DNA of 38,905 nt from Lentzea flava (GCF_014648475.1 NZ_BMRE01000067.1:1-38905), one strand, 5' to 3'. Positions 31,566-38,773 are shown, counted from the first letter of the stretch. The notes: a model not told the origin generated them from the sequence alone. Numbers and translations are program-made.

Positions 31566-32761
31566 AGCTTCCCCTCAAGCTCCCTGCTGATGGTGCTGAT
31601 CTGATCGTGAGAGAGACCGGTGCGGCACAACGCCTCGATGCCCAGCGCCACAACGTCCCTGGCCGCCTTGGCGATGCGTTCGTCCGCCATCCCGTGCCGC
31701 GCGGCGACGAGCCACCGCCCGGCCGCTCGTTCCGTCGCCGCCAGCACACCGTCCACAACGGACGGATCGCTGAACAGCGCGACGAGCAGCGCACTCGGCG
31801 CGATCCACCCGCCGGGCGCGGGTGTGTCGAGGTATCTGATCTCGAGATAGCCGCGCGGTCTGACCGGCGGGAACATCGTCGTCAGGTGGTAGTCGAGGTC
31901 GTCGCTGGTGGGGCTGCGGTCGAGCGCCCCGTCGATCCAGTCGGCGAACGTGAGCGGGCGCGGCGGAATCCAGCTCGGGCCCGGTCCGCGCACGACGATC
32001 ACGGGCGTGTCGATGACCCGCCGCGCGTAGGCCTGGGCCGGATCGGCGCACACAGCACTCGGTCTGGTGCGCACGGGATCCGTGCCGTAGAGCGTCCGCA
32101 TGCGCGCGGACGCCCAGTTCTGGTGTCTGCCGCCGATGCTCGGCGAGTTCGCGAACAACGCGTTCAGCACCGGCCCGAGCTGGTGCACGGCGGCCCACCT
32201 GTCCTTGAGGTGCTTCTCCTCGCCGAAGTCGAGGCACACCTGCAGACCGGCCGTGCTGCACATCATCGCGATGCCGTCGCCGCCCACGTGGCTGAACGCG
32301 TGCTCCATCGCGGCGTACCTGGGCACCCGCAGCATGCGCGTGGGGCCCCTGTGCTGGTCGGCGCCACGATCGCCGAGCACGAGACCGTGGTCCGCCAGCA
32401 TCGCGGTGAGCTGGGAGATGTCCTGGGAGACCGTCCGGAAGAGGTCCGGGAGGCTGGTGCAGGGAGGAGTCGAGATCTCGACCTGCCCGCCCGGTTCGAC
32501 GGTCAACGGGGTGCCGCTCGGCAGCGGCCGCTGGGGGCTGTCCGGTACGAGGGTGGGTGGCGCGTGCTCTCCGAGAGCCGCAGCCAGCCGGTGTGGATCG
32601 AGGGTCCGAGCTGGGTCTTCCGCGTGGTGCACGGTCCATTCGAGCTCCACGCCGAACAGCCGCGGAGGCCCGTGCTTGAAACAGACCGAGGCGACGTAAG
32701 CCTCGGCCTCGGCGCGGTCGGCGAACCTCGCCGGCGCCGGTTGGTCACGCAACGCAGTCAC
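31562..32761 (-). CDS. egtA: glutamate-cysteine ligase EgtA
   Basis: EgtA makes gamma-glutamylcysteine from glutamate and cysteine, supplying EgtB. The GTG at 32759-32761 has GGGAG about 10 bases upstream and gives 399 residues. The GCS2-type glutamate-cysteine ligase fold is shown by FGVELEWTVH (ATP/metal site), VEPGGQVEISTPP, STAGLQVCLDFG and YLEIRYLD. An upstream in-frame extension (to 32866) is Cys/Pro-rich and unlikely to be coding. First gene of the egt operon, with two palindromes 80-120 bases upstream. Confidence 0.95.
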   Translation of the reverse strand: MTALRDQPAPARFADRAEAEAYVASVCFKHGPPRLFGVELEWTVHHAEDPARTLDPHRLAAALGEHAPPTLVPDSPQRPLPSGTPLTVEPGGQVEISTPPCTSLPDLFRTVSQDISQLTAMLADHGLVLGDRGADQHRGPTRMLRVPRYAAMEHAFSHVGGDGIAMMCSTAGLQVCLDFGEEKHLKDRWAAVHQLGPVLNALFANSPSIGGRHQNWASARMRTLYGTDPVRTRPSAVCADPAQAYARRVIDTPVIVVRGPGPSWIPPRPLTFADWIDGALDRSPTSDDLDYHLTTMFPPVRPRGYLEIRYLDTPAPGGWIAPSALLVALFSDPSVVDGVLAATERAAGRWLVAARHGMADERIAKAARDVVALGIEALCRTGLSHDQISTISRELEGKL

Positions 32762-32840
32762 GCTGCCACACTCCCCGTGATCGTCTGGCGCACACGACGC
32801 TACACGCGGGGTCTGACAGTTGCACGCGTTGAAATCCTTA

Positions 32841-32855
32841 CAGATCAAGGATCTG
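32841..32855. promoter_or_regulatory. operator-like dyad upstream of egtA
   Basis: CAGATC-AAG-GATCTG is a perfect 6-3-6 inverted repeat about 80 bases before the egtA start. It could bind a regulator of the egt operon. Confidence 0.45.
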
Positions 32856-32857
32856 CC

Positions 32858-32877
32858 CGTGCGCACGCGTGCGCACG
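32858..32877. promoter_or_regulatory. perfect 20-bp palindrome between cupin gene and egtA
   Basis: CGTGCGCACGCGTGCGCACG is self-complementary over all 20 bases. It begins 5 bases past the cupin stop (minus strand) and about 100 bases before egtA. With no loop it suits a dimeric DNA-binding protein; as RNA it could help terminate the cupin transcript. Confidence 0.55.
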
Positions 32878-32881
32878 AGCG

Positions 32882-33355
32882 TCAAACCAGTGGTGGCGGC
32901 CCGAGAAGTTCGATCGAGTGCAGGGCCGCGGCGTGCCCCAGCGCGGCCGGATCGATCACGGGCGGTGCCGGAAGGACACGGGCCAGCGCCGGTTCCCCGA
33001 CCGCCGACGCGAAGTCCTCGAAACCGGACGGCGTGGTGATCTGCAGGGCGCGCAACGGCTCGGCCGCGTCGACGACGAACGTGTGCGGCAGCCCGGCGGG
33101 CAGCAGCACGAAGTCGCCCGGTCCCGCGGTGAACCGCTCGCCGTCGCAGTGGAACTCGGCCCCGCCGGACAGCACGTAGAACAGCTCGTCCTCGACCAGG
33201 TGCCGGTGCAGCGGCGGTGCGAAGCCCGGCGGGTTCAGGAACTCCACCACGGTGAGGCGGCCGCCGGTCTGCGCGCCGCCCGCTTTCGTCGTCATCAGGC
33301 TGCCGAGGAACCAGACGGCCTCGCCCTCGTCGGCGCGGGTCAGGTAGGGGCGCAT
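32882..33355 (-). CDS. cupin-domain protein
   Basis: A 157-residue single-cupin protein. The ATG at 33353-33355 is preferred for its GGAGG site 5 bases upstream; an ATG at 33374-33376 adds seven residues. Cupin motif 1 is about 48-70 (PPLHRHLVEDELFYVLSGGAEF, giving two His and Glu for a metal) and motif 2 about 79-93 (PGDFVLLPAGLPHTF, third His). It resembles quercetinase-like small cupins, but the substrate is unknown. Divergent from a TetR gene, which probably represses it through the shared dyad at 33386-33404. Confidence 0.88.
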   Translation of the reverse strand: MRPYLTRADEGEAVWFLGSLMTTKAGGAQTGGRLTVVEFLNPPGFAPPLHRHLVEDELFYVLSGGAEFHCDGERFTAGPGDFVLLPAGLPHTFVVDAAEPLRALQITTPSGFEDFASAVGEPALARVLPAPPVIDPAALGHAAALHSIELLGPPPLV

Positions 33356-33385
33356 GATCGCCTCCAATTTAGCCATACCGCTGGT

Positions 33386-33404
33386 CTAGTGAATATGCCA
33401 CTAG
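33386..33404. promoter_or_regulatory. TetR operator-like dyad between cupin and TetR genes
   Basis: CTAGTG-AATATGC-CACTAG is a perfect 6-7-6 inverted repeat. It overlaps TAGTAT (33402-33407), the likely -10 box of the TetR gene, and on the other strand CATATT, a candidate cupin -10 box. A repressor bound here would block both promoters. Confidence 0.65.
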
Positions 33405-33416
33405 TATGACCGAACT

Positions 33417-34076
33417 GTGGGCGACGTCAAGAAGCGCGAATACCGGTCACGGGTCCGCGAGGAGGGCGCGCGGCGGACCAGGCAGGCGGTCGTGGCCGCG
33501 GCGGCGGAGCTGTTCGTCGGACGCGGCTACGCGGGCACGTCGCTCACCGACGTCGCGAAGACCGCGGGCGTCTCCCGGCCGACGGTCTTCGCCGCGTTCG
33601 GCTCCAAGCCCGCGCTGCTGCGCGAGGTGCTGGACGAGGCGTTGGCTGGCGACGACGAGCCGGTGGCGGTGCGGGACCGGCCCTGGTTCCGGCCCGTGTG
33701 GGACGCGCGGACCCCGGCCGAGGTGTTCGACGCCTACGCCGGCGTGTGCGTGCTCATCGCGAGTCGCGCGGCGAAGCTCTTCGAGGCCGTGCGCCAGGCC
33801 GCTGACGACGCGCCAGAGGCGGCGGAGCTGTGGGCGACCCTGCAGCGCAACCGCCGGGCCGGGTCCACGATGGTCGTCGAGCACGCGGCCGGGCTGGGGC
33901 CGCTGGCCCACGACCTCGGCACCGCGATCGACGTGATCTGGATCTACAACGACCCCGCGCTGCACGCGTCGCTGGTCGGCGGGTGCGGCTGGCCGGTGCC
34001 GAAGTTCCGGGACTGGCTCGCGGACAGCATGAAGCGGGCGGTCCTCGGCCAAGGACCGCCCGCAGAGGACAACTAG
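33417..34076 (+). CDS. TetR-family transcriptional regulator
   Basis: A 219-residue TetR-type repressor. The HTH is at about 18-65 (RTRQAVVAAAAELFVGRGYAG, then LTDVAKTAGVSRPTVFAAFGSK); the remaining helical domain binds an unknown ligand. The GTG start is 9 bases after TAGTAT with no ribosome-binding site, suggesting a leaderless mRNA. Divergent arrangement with the cupin gene points to local control. Its stop overlaps the converging PEBP stop by 4 bases. Confidence 0.92.
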   Translation: MGDVKKREYRSRVREEGARRTRQAVVAAAAELFVGRGYAGTSLTDVAKTAGVSRPTVFAAFGSKPALLREVLDEALAGDDEPVAVRDRPWFRPVWDARTPAEVFDAYAGVCVLIASRAAKLFEAVRQAADDAPEAAELWATLQRNRRAGSTMVVEHAAGLGPLAHDLGTAIDVIWIYNDPALHASLVGGCGWPVPKFRDWLADSMKRAVLGQGPPAEDN

Positions 34077-34639
34077 GGCTTGGCCGTGGAGAAACCGGCG
34101 AGCTTCGCCTGACCCACGGCGGCCTTCTTCGCCGCGGCCTCCACGTCGGCGACCTTCGAGTTCTTGTTGACGCCCGGCAGGTTCTTCACCTTCACCGCGT
34201 ACAGCGTGAACTCGTACTTGTGCTTGGAACGCGGGCACGGCCCGAAGAACTGCTCGTTCACCGACGCGTTGCCCATGGCGCGCTGGTGGCCGCCCTTGAG
34301 CTCGGGCTCGGCGAGGTCGTAACCCTTCTTCAACCCTTCGGGGAGCCCGGTGGCGGCGGCCGGGATGTCCCAGGCGGCCCAGTGCTTGCCACCGTTCGAG
34401 GTGTCGATGAACACCAGCGCGTAGGACTCGGCCTTCACGTCACCACCGGCCCACGCCAGGGGCGGCGAGATGTCGTTGCCCGCCTTGTGGTCGAACGCGC
34501 ACGAGTACTTGTCGGGAATGTTGCCGTTGTTCTTGTACGCCGTGCTCGTCAGGGTCAACGGCGCCGGAGCCGCGGCAGCGGGTGCCACCAAAGCGAATCC
34601 AGCGGCCAGACAGAGCGCGGCCGTTGCGATTTTCTGCAC
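34073..34639 (-). CDS. secreted PEBP (YbhB/YbcL, Raf-kinase-inhibitor-like) protein
   Basis: A 188-residue exported protein of the phosphatidylethanolamine-binding family. The signal peptide covers about residues 1-24 (ALCLAAGFALVAPAAAA). The PEBP core has SPPLAWAGGD, ALVFIDTS, HWAAWDIPAAATGLPEG and FFGPCP, the usual ligand-pocket segments. The GTG start has GGAGG 7 bases upstream. The same fold occurs at the end of the large enzyme just upstream, so the two are paralogous modules. Function of bacterial PEBPs is poorly defined. Confidence 0.92.
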   Translation of the reverse strand: MQKIATAALCLAAGFALVAPAAAAPAPLTLTSTAYKNNGNIPDKYSCAFDHKAGNDISPPLAWAGGDVKAESYALVFIDTSNGGKHWAAWDIPAAATGLPEGLKKGYDLAEPELKGGHQRAMGNASVNEQFFGPCPRSKHKYEFTLYAVKVKNLPGVNKNSKVADVEAAAKKAAVGQAKLAGFSTAKP

Positions 34640-34687
34640 TGCTGAACCTCCAGTTGAACAGGCGGCGGAGGTCTGTGAACCTGGGAA

Positions 34688-34718
34688 AGCGGGGCCTCCC
34701 CGTGCAGGAGGCCCCGCT
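34688..34718 (-). terminator. terminator after the sugar dehydrogenase gene
   Basis: AGCGGGGCCTCC and GGAGGCCCCGCT form a perfect 12-bp stem with a 7-base loop, starting 5 bases past the stop at 34724 and ahead of the PEBP gene. No T-tract. Confidence 0.75.
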
Positions 34719-34723
34719 CACCG

Positions 34724-37675
34724 TCACGTGCGGGCGTTCGAACGTCCGCGCAGCACGGTGTTGGCCGTGGACGCGTTCTTGATGGCGGTCTCGATCTGCG
34801 CCATCGTGGACGACGAGGTGATCCCCGGAACTGTGGCGGTGTTCAACGCGTACAACGTGAACGTGTACGGGTTGGTGGAGCCGCCGGGACACGGCCCGAA
34901 GAACTTCTGCGAGTTCGCACCGGACCCCATCGCCTTCTGCTTCGCCGTGCCCTGGCCGGGCACGTTGAACCCGGCGCCCAGGTTTTCCGGCAACGACGTC
35001 GTGGTCGCCGGGATGTCCCAGATCGCCCAGTGCAGCTTGTTGCCGTTGTTCACCCGGTCCGCGAAGACGATCGCGTAGGCCTTGGCCCCTGTCGACTCAC
35101 CCCAGGCCAGCGGCGGCGACGGGTCCTGGCCAGCCACACCGTCACCGGCGCAGGTGTACTTGGCCGGGATCATCGCGTCGTCGGCGAACGCGGACGACGT
35201 CAGCTTGAACCCGGTCGGCGGGTTGCCGCCCGAGTACTGGATGTCGATCAGCAGGATGCGGTCGTTGTTCGCGGTGCCGTCCTTGTCCGTGGACGTGGTC
35301 AGCCAGATGTCGCCGTCGTGGTCGACCTCGACCGTGCGCAGACGGTTGTAGGTGCCCTGGAAGTACACCTTCTGGTCGACCAGCGAGTCGCCGTCGATCC
35401 GCAGGCGGTACACGCGCTGTCCGACGGTCGTGGCCACGAAGACGTGGTCGTTGATGATCGTCAGGCCGGAAGGCGAGGCCTGCGACGTCGACCAGGTCTT
35501 CTTCGGCGCGATGTACCCCGCGCAGTTGCCGGAGGTTCCCTCGCAGTGCGGGTAGCCGTAGTTGCCGCCCTTCTGGATCAGGTTGACCTCGTCCTGCGTG
35601 GAGTCACCGAACTCGGACTCCCACAACCGGCCCTTCGAGTCGAAGTCGAGGCCCTGCGGGTTGCGGTGGCCGTACGACCAGACGGCGTTGCCGAACGGGT
35701 TGTCCGACGGGATCGAGCCGTCCAGGTTGATGCGCAGGATCTTGCCGTTGAGCGAGTTCTTGTTCTGCGGGTTGCTGTCCGGGTTCTGCGCGTCGCCGAC
35801 GGACACGTACAGCTTGCCGTCCACCGGGCCGTACCGCAGGCGGCCGCCGTTGTGGTAGCGGTTCTTCGCCATGCCCTGCAACAGGATCTGGTACGAGCTC
35901 TGCACGAGCGCGCCGTTCTCGTACTTGATCCGGATGACCCGGTTGCCCTCGGACGCCGTGTGGTAGACGTACACCCAGTGGTCGGTCGCGAAGGTGGGCG
36001 CGACCTCCAGGCCGAGCAGACCGCCCTCACCGTTGGTGCCGACGGCCTGGTTGATCTTGCCGGCCAGCGTCTTCTGCCCGCTCTTGGTCAGGCGGTAGAT
36101 GTTGAACGTGTTGCGCTCGCTGAACAACGCCGAGCCGTCGGGCAGGAACACCACGCCCCACGCGACGTCCACACCGGACGCGATCGTGGACACCGTGCCG
36201 GGGTCCGGCGTTCCGGTCGGGCCACCGGCGGCCGGGGTCACCTTGATCTCGTTGGAGAGCCCGGACTGGTTGCCCTTCGCGTCCTTGGCGAGCACGCGGA
36301 ACGCGTACTCGGTGCCGGTGGTCAGGCCGGCCACCGTGGCCGAGGTGGCGGTGCCGTCGGCGGTCTGCTTGACCGCGCCGTTGACGTAGATGTCGTACCC
36401 GGTGACGCCCACGTTGTCCGTGGAGGCGTTCCAGGCGAGATCGACGGAGGTGGCCGTCTTGCCGGTCGACCGCAGGTTGCCGGGCACGGTGGGCGCCTCG
36501 GTGTCCGGCGGCGCCGGCTGCGTGCGGCCGGGCACGTTGTTGGAGGCCTGGGAGACGTTGCCGGCCGCGTCCTTCGCGATGACCGTCCAGTCGTACTCGG
36601 TGTCGGGCTGCAGGCCGGTCGCGGTCGCCTGGAGCACGTTGCCGACGCTCGTGACGTGCTGGCCGTGCTGGTAGACGTCGTAGCCGACGACACCCACGTT
36701 GTCGGTGGCCGCTTCCCACTTGAGCGTCACGGAGTCCTGCGTCGACGACACGAACTGCAGGTTCTTCGGCGGCGACGGCGGCTCGGTGTCCACCGGTCCG
36801 AGCAGCCGCGCGCTCAGCTTGTCGGCGTTCGGGCCGCCGTTCGCGGTGGTCGCCGTCGCCCGGATCTTGTTGGCGCCCGCCTTCAGCGTGACCTTCGCGG
36901 TCCGCGTCTGCCACGTCGTCCACGCGCCGGTGCCGGGGAACGACACGGTCTGCGCGCTGCCGCCGTCCACGGTCACCGAGACCGGCCGGTCGGTCGTCGT
37001 CCCGTTGGCGTAGCGGAAGGTCAGCTCGTGCTCACCGCCCTGGTCGGCGGTGATCGTGTACTCGACGTACGAGCCGGCCACGTTGTTGTAGTTGACGAAG
37101 CCGGTGCCGGAGAAGCCCGCGTGGTTCGACTCGACGACGCCCTGGCCGATCGTCGCGTTCTCCGCTTCCTGCTCGAGAGCGGCGTCGGTCTGCTCGATCT
37201 CGACGTAGTCGAGGTTCGGGCCGCCCATGGCACCCGTGGCGGTCAGCCGGATCGTGTTGGCACCGGCGTTGAGCTGAACCGTGTTCGTGACCGACGTCCA
37301 CGTGGTCCACGCACCGGTGCCCGCGAACGCGCGCTCGTCAACGGCGAGGGCGCCGTTGACGTTCACGTCGACCGGGCGGTTGTCCGTGGTTCCGTTGGCG
37401 TACCGGAAGGTCAGCTTCGCCTCGCCGGCCGTCGCCGCGTTCACGGCGAACTCGACCGAGCTCCCGGCCACGTTGTCGAAGTTGACGAACCCCGTTCCGG
37501 AGAACCCGGCGTGGTTCGACTCCACCACGCCCTGGGAGATCGTCGCGCTCTCCGCTTCGTACCTGACCGGCGCCGCGACGGCGCTCTCAGGTACCGACAT
37601 CACTGCGATGGTCGTCGCGAACGCAACACCCATCGTGCCGAGCGCGCGTAACGCCCGGCCTCTGCTCGGTGCCAC
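34724..37675 (-). CDS. secreted CBM35x2-FN3x2-PQQ sugar dehydrogenase-PEBP multidomain protein
   Basis: A 983-residue secreted protein. The GTG at 37673-37675 has GGGAGG 7 bases upstream. Order of parts: signal peptide (about 1-36), two near-identical CBM35-like carbohydrate-binding modules (about 38-162 and 168-290, each with ESNHAGFSGTGFVN), two FN3 domains (about 297-390 and 394-485, TDNVGV-YD motif), a glucose/sorbosone-dehydrogenase-type beta-propeller (about 495-830: LLGLEVAPTF, NRYHNGGRLRYG, GHRNPQGLDF, ESEFGDSTQDEVN) and a C-terminal PEBP domain (about 835-970, HWAIWDIPATTTSLPENL). Such propellers oxidise sugars with PQQ. It probably binds and oxidises polysaccharide-derived sugars outside the cell; the PEBP role is unknown. 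Confidence 0.93.
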   Translation of the reverse strand: MAPSRGRALRALGTMGVAFATTIAVMSVPESAVAAPVRYEAESATISQGVVESNHAGFSGTGFVNFDNVAGSSVEFAVNAATAGEAKLTFRYANGTTDNRPVDVNVNGALAVDERAFAGTGAWTTWTSVTNTVQLNAGANTIRLTATGAMGGPNLDYVEIEQTDAALEQEAENATIGQGVVESNHAGFSGTGFVNYNNVAGSYVEYTITADQGGEHELTFRYANGTTTDRPVSVTVDGGSAQTVSFPGTGAWTTWQTRTAKVTLKAGANKIRATATTANGGPNADKLSARLLGPVDTEPPSPPKNLQFVSSTQDSVTLKWEAATDNVGVVGYDVYQHGQHVTSVGNVLQATATGLQPDTEYDWTVIAKDAAGNVSQASNNVPGRTQPAPPDTEAPTVPGNLRSTGKTATSVDLAWNASTDNVGVTGYDIYVNGAVKQTADGTATSATVAGLTTGTEYAFRVLAKDAKGNQSGLSNEIKVTPAAGGPTGTPDPGTVSTIASGVDVAWGVVFLPDGSALFSERNTFNIYRLTKSGQKTLAGKINQAVGTNGEGGLLGLEVAPTFATDHWVYVYHTASEGNRVIRIKYENGALVQSSYQILLQGMAKNRYHNGGRLRYGPVDGKLYVSVGDAQNPDSNPQNKNSLNGKILRINLDGSIPSDNPFGNAVWSYGHRNPQGLDFDSKGRLWESEFGDSTQDEVNLIQKGGNYGYPHCEGTSGNCAGYIAPKKTWSTSQASPSGLTIINDHVFVATTVGQRVYRLRIDGDSLVDQKVYFQGTYNRLRTVEVDHDGDIWLTTSTDKDGTANNDRILLIDIQYSGGNPPTGFKLTSSAFADDAMIPAKYTCAGDGVAGQDPSPPLAWGESTGAKAYAIVFADRVNNGNKLHWAIWDIPATTTSLPENLGAGFNVPGQGTAKQKAMGSGANSQKFFGPCPGGSTNPYTFTLYALNTATVPGITSSSTMAQIETAIKNASTANTVLRGRSNART

Positions 37676-37738
37676 TGTTGTGCCTCCCACGAGACGGGTA
37701 GGGGGATCACTGCGAGCGGCGGCGGAATTCAGTTATTG

Positions 37739-37756
37739 GATAGAAACTTTCCTATC
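37739..37756. promoter_or_regulatory. GAAAcTTTC-type dyad near the dehydrogenase transcription start
   Basis: GATAGAAACTTTCCTATC contains GAAA-C-TTTC inside GATA/TATC arms with one offset base. GAAA-n-TTTC motifs precede xylanase-type genes in Streptomyces. It would lie at or just after the start of transcription from the promoter at 37767-37796. Confidence 0.4.
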
Positions 37757-37766
37757 TGTCGCGCAG

Positions 37767-37796
37767 ATCACACCACCGCATGACAACCGCTGTCAA
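37767..37796 (-). promoter_or_regulatory. promoter of the sugar dehydrogenase gene
   Basis: On the minus strand a perfect TTGACA (37791-37796) is followed after 18 bases by TGTGAT (37767-37772). This is the best -35/-10 pair seen in the window, about 90 bases before the GTG start. Confidence 0.55.
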
Positions 37797-37814
37797 TCCC
37801 TGGGCCGAAGTGCG

Positions 37815-37828
37815 GGAAAGCGCTTACC
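37815..37828. promoter_or_regulatory. LacI-family operator-like palindrome
   Basis: GGAAAGCGCTTACC is a 14-bp dyad with one mismatched pair, centred on AGCGCT, like LacI-type sites at actinobacterial sugar genes. It lies 18 bases upstream of the -35 box of the carbohydrate-binding dehydrogenase gene. Confidence 0.5.
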
Positions 37829-37835
37829 AACTCCG

Positions 37836-37988
37836 TTACAGGTCCCGGTTCTGCGCCAGCGCGGCGATCAGATCGGAGACCGCACGGCTCACCAGCAGAT
37901 CGACCACGTGGACGCCTGTGGACTCACGCCGCTGCCACCCGAGGCGCTCCGCGAGCGTCGACAGCTTGACGATCTCCTGCGTGTCCAT
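37836..37988 (-). CDS. 50-residue hypothetical protein
   Basis: A short but well-supported gene: ATG at 37986-37988, TAA at 37836-37838. Nearly every codon ends in G or C (GAC ACG CAG GAG ATC GTC...), as expected for real genes here. The product is two amphipathic helices (TQEIVKLSTLAERLGWQRR and VVDLLVSRAVSDLIAALAQ) without a signal peptide. TATCCT lies 8 bases before the ATG with no ribosome-binding site, the leaderless pattern seen elsewhere in the window. I do not recognise the family. It faces the AcnR-like regulator across a region containing a 24-bp palindrome. Confidence 0.65.
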   Translation of the reverse strand: MDTQEIVKLSTLAERLGWQRRESTGVHVVDLLVSRAVSDLIAALAQNRDL

Positions 37989-38040
37989 GGCGGTGCAGGA
38001 TATTGGTGGTGGCGGTGGTGGTCGCAGAGGGCTGGCCGAT

Positions 38041-38090
38041 GATCCACACGAAAGGGATCACCCGAGCCGATCACACCACGAAGATCACAC
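38041..38090. repeat. spaced GATCAC direct repeats
   Basis: GATCAC occurs at 38056, 38069 and 38083 (followed by C, ACC and ACG), with a degenerate GATCCAC at 38041. Spacing is 13-15 bases. They lie in the divergent region between the 50-aa gene and the TetR gene and may be a protein-binding array. A GGT-rich run precedes them (about 38004-38022). Confidence 0.35.
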
Positions 38091-38101
38091 GGTTGGCCGT
38101 G

Positions 38102-38125
38102 TCCAATCCGTACGTACGGATTGGA
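38102..38125. promoter_or_regulatory. perfect 24-bp palindrome upstream of the AcnR-like regulator
   Basis: The two 12-base halves (TCCAATCCGTAC and GTACGGATTGGA) are exact reverse complements, centred on GTACGTAC, 31 bases before the GTG start of the TetR gene. Length and symmetry suit a TetR dimer pair, so autoregulation is likely. Confidence 0.75.
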
Positions 38126-38156
38126 TTTCCCGCGCTCCCCCTGCGACCATTCACAG

Positions 38157-38750
38157 GTGCCCAGGGTGAGCCAGGACCACCTCGACGCCCGCCGCCGTCA
38201 GATCCTCGACGGCGCGCGTGCCTGCTTCGCGCGCCACGGCTACGAGGGTGCCACGGTACGCCGCCTGGAGGAGGCGACGGGGCTGTCCCGCGGTGCGATC
38301 TTCCACCACTTCCGCGACAAGGAGTCGCTCTTCCTCGCCCTCGCCGAGGACGACGCCCTGCGGATGGCGGACGTCGTGGCCGAGCAGGGTCTCGTCCAGG
38401 TCATGCGCGATCTCCTCGACGAACCGGAGAAACGGGACGAAGAGCACGCGGCCGACTGGCTGGGCACGCGCCTGGAGGTCTCCCGCAGGCTCCGCACCGA
38501 CCCGGACTTCCGCGCCAGGTGGGCCGAGCGGTCCGAACAGCTCACCGCCGCCACCCGCCAGCGCCTCATCCGCCAGCGCGAGGCCGGCAACCTGCGCGAC
38601 GACGTCGACGTGACGGTCCTGACGAGCTTCCTGGAGCTCGTGCTCGAGGGTCTGGTCTCGCACCTCGCGATGGGCCTGCCCGCGGACGACATGGAGCCCG
38701 TGCTCGATCTCGTCGAAGAAACCGTGCGGCGACACCGCCGGAACTCTTGA
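38157..38750 (+). CDS. TetR-family regulator, AcnR-like
   Basis: A 197-residue TetR protein. The N-terminus (P-R-V-S-Q-D-H-L-D-A-R-R-R-Q-I-L-D-G-A-R) and the segments TVRRLEEATGLSRGAIFHHF and DKESLFLALAEDDA closely resemble AcnR, the repressor of aconitase in Corynebacterium and mycobacteria. The GTG at 38157 matches the AcnR start. The acn gene, usually its neighbour, is not seen in this window, so it could be an AcnR paralogue with another target, or acn may lie to the right. The 24-bp palindrome upstream is its probable operator. Confidence 0.85.
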   Translation: MPRVSQDHLDARRRQILDGARACFARHGYEGATVRRLEEATGLSRGAIFHHFRDKESLFLALAEDDALRMADVVAEQGLVQVMRDLLDEPEKRDEEHAADWLGTRLEVSRRLRTDPDFRARWAERSEQLTAATRQRLIRQREAGNLRDDVDVTVLTSFLELVLEGLVSHLAMGLPADDMEPVLDLVEETVRRHRRNS

Positions 38751-38773
38751 AGCTTCTTCACGTACCCCGCACT

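Noticed and set aside
38004..38022. GGT-rich run as a microsatellite or CRISPR-like repeat
   Set aside because: Too short and imperfect; no spacer structure. No CRISPR array was seen anywhere in the window.
37889..38074. 61-codon His/Arg/Ser-rich minus-strand frame
   Set aside because: Overlaps the better-biased 50-codon gene in another frame and has unnatural composition.
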